NCBI GenBank assembly: GCA_033002965.1
Contig: JAURVB010013358.1
Location: forward strand, 56,186 to 120,185
Direction of reading: 5' to 3'
DNA: 64,000 bases
Source: Piper betle
Lineage: Eukaryota; Streptophyta; Magnoliopsida; Piperales; Piperaceae
Shown here: positions 63,901-64,000 of the stretch, piece after piece
Layout: every line of letters begins with the position of its first letter
Numbering within the stretch: the first letter of the stretch is position 1
The notes under the pieces: generated by a model
Database searches by the model: none
Seen by the model: only the letters and a program-made list of their open reading frames with translations
Told to the model about the DNA's origin: nothing
Made by a program: the position numbers and the translations under genes

Positions 63901-64000
63901 CAGTAGCAGGGGAGGTGGGAGGGGGTGGATGGGGGAGGTGGGAGGGGGTGTGGATGGGGAAACCAGCCGTTGGATATAATCCAACGGCTGGATTGCTGCA
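60985..64000. mobile_element. Foldback element C, large, running past the window end
   Basis: The left end has GTGGTTGTGCTGCAGCACAG plus complement, followed by a CAGCCGTTGGAT/ATCCAACGGCTG hairpin at about 61057-61084. At 63965-63993 the window ends with the matching hairpin CAGCCGTTGGATATAATCCAACGGCTGG in the same architecture, and then GCTGCA. GC-rich blocks lie inside both ends (61.09-61.65 and 63.40-63.96 kb), with a 1.7-kb AT-rich motif array between them. The two halves may be one large element or two ends brought together by nested insertion; the right terminus is outside the window. Open frames in the GC blocks are low-complexity. Confidence 0.6.
61660..63395. repeat. Array of a roughly 60-bp GACTCGAGTC motif in both orientations
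   Basis: At least a dozen diverged copies of TAATAAAAACTTGACTCGCT followed by CCGACTCGAGTCAATATTATGAAATAAAT, or its complement, occur here (for example near 61.67, 61.83, 62.02, 62.13, 62.20, 62.27, 62.43, 62.63, 62.83, 62.98, 63.09, 63.17 and 63.35 kb). Spacing is irregular and copies on the two strands are interspersed. Single copies of the same module occur in other elements at 16.55, 45.51 and, degenerate, 47.12 kb. Confidence 0.85.

Overview
This is nuclear DNA from a flowering plant. The evidence is split genes with GT-AG introns, plastid-targeted enzymes, plant-only families (SOSEKI, IQM, PTC52-type Rieske oxygenase, homogentisate solanesyltransferase), an AT-rich background and many nested plant transposons. 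I cannot name the species. No bacterial operon, tRNA, rRNA or CRISPR array was seen.

Layout. 1-12.8 kb is repeat-dominated: a foldback element (4.4-5.05 kb), a decayed LINE split by a solo-LTR-like insertion (6.2-8.6 kb), and a reverse-strand copy of a 3.2-kb LTR carrying a nested TRIM and an expanded tandem repeat (8.8-11.45 kb). 12.8-15.2 kb holds a complete alpha-tubulin gene. 15.9-22.0 kb is repeats again: a foldback element split by a solo LTR with a perfect 5-bp target duplication, then a second solo LTR ending about 120 bp before the start codon of a plastid alpha/beta-hydrolase gene (22.1-25.3 kb). 27.9-31.65 kb holds two tandem Vps62-like (DUF946) genes, both broken; the second also carries a TIR element. 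32.2-35.7 kb is a complete minus-strand PTC52/ACD1-like Rieske oxygenase gene. 35.7-42.4 kb is intergenic with LINE fragments and another TIR element. 42.5-44.2 kb is a SOSEKI (DUF966) gene. 44.6-46.4 kb is a PPR pseudogene interrupted by an 807-bp MULE-like element with a 10-bp target duplication. 48.3-52.6 kb is a homogentisate solanesyltransferase gene. 54.3-57.0 kb is a minus-strand IQM gene with an apparent one-base homopolymer frameshift. 57-64 kb is intergenic and ends inside a third foldback element whose core is an array of a GACTCGAGTC-type motif.

How the genes relate. They form no pathway cluster; this is ordinary gene order with repeat-filled gaps. Three products should act in the plastid: the solanesyltransferase (plastoquinone), the PTC52-like oxygenase (envelope, chlorophyll-related chemistry) and the alpha/beta hydrolase. 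Tubulin, SOSEKI and IQM are cytoskeletal, polarity and calmodulin-related.

Exon boundaries were read by hand from GT/AG sites and checked by keeping codon phase across every junction; the only failure was in the IQM gene. Family names come from recognising conserved motifs, not from a search. The most unusual material is the repeat architecture: foldback elements sitting in (TA)n tracts, built from nested hairpins around a GC-rich core, and a sequence module shared by otherwise different elements.
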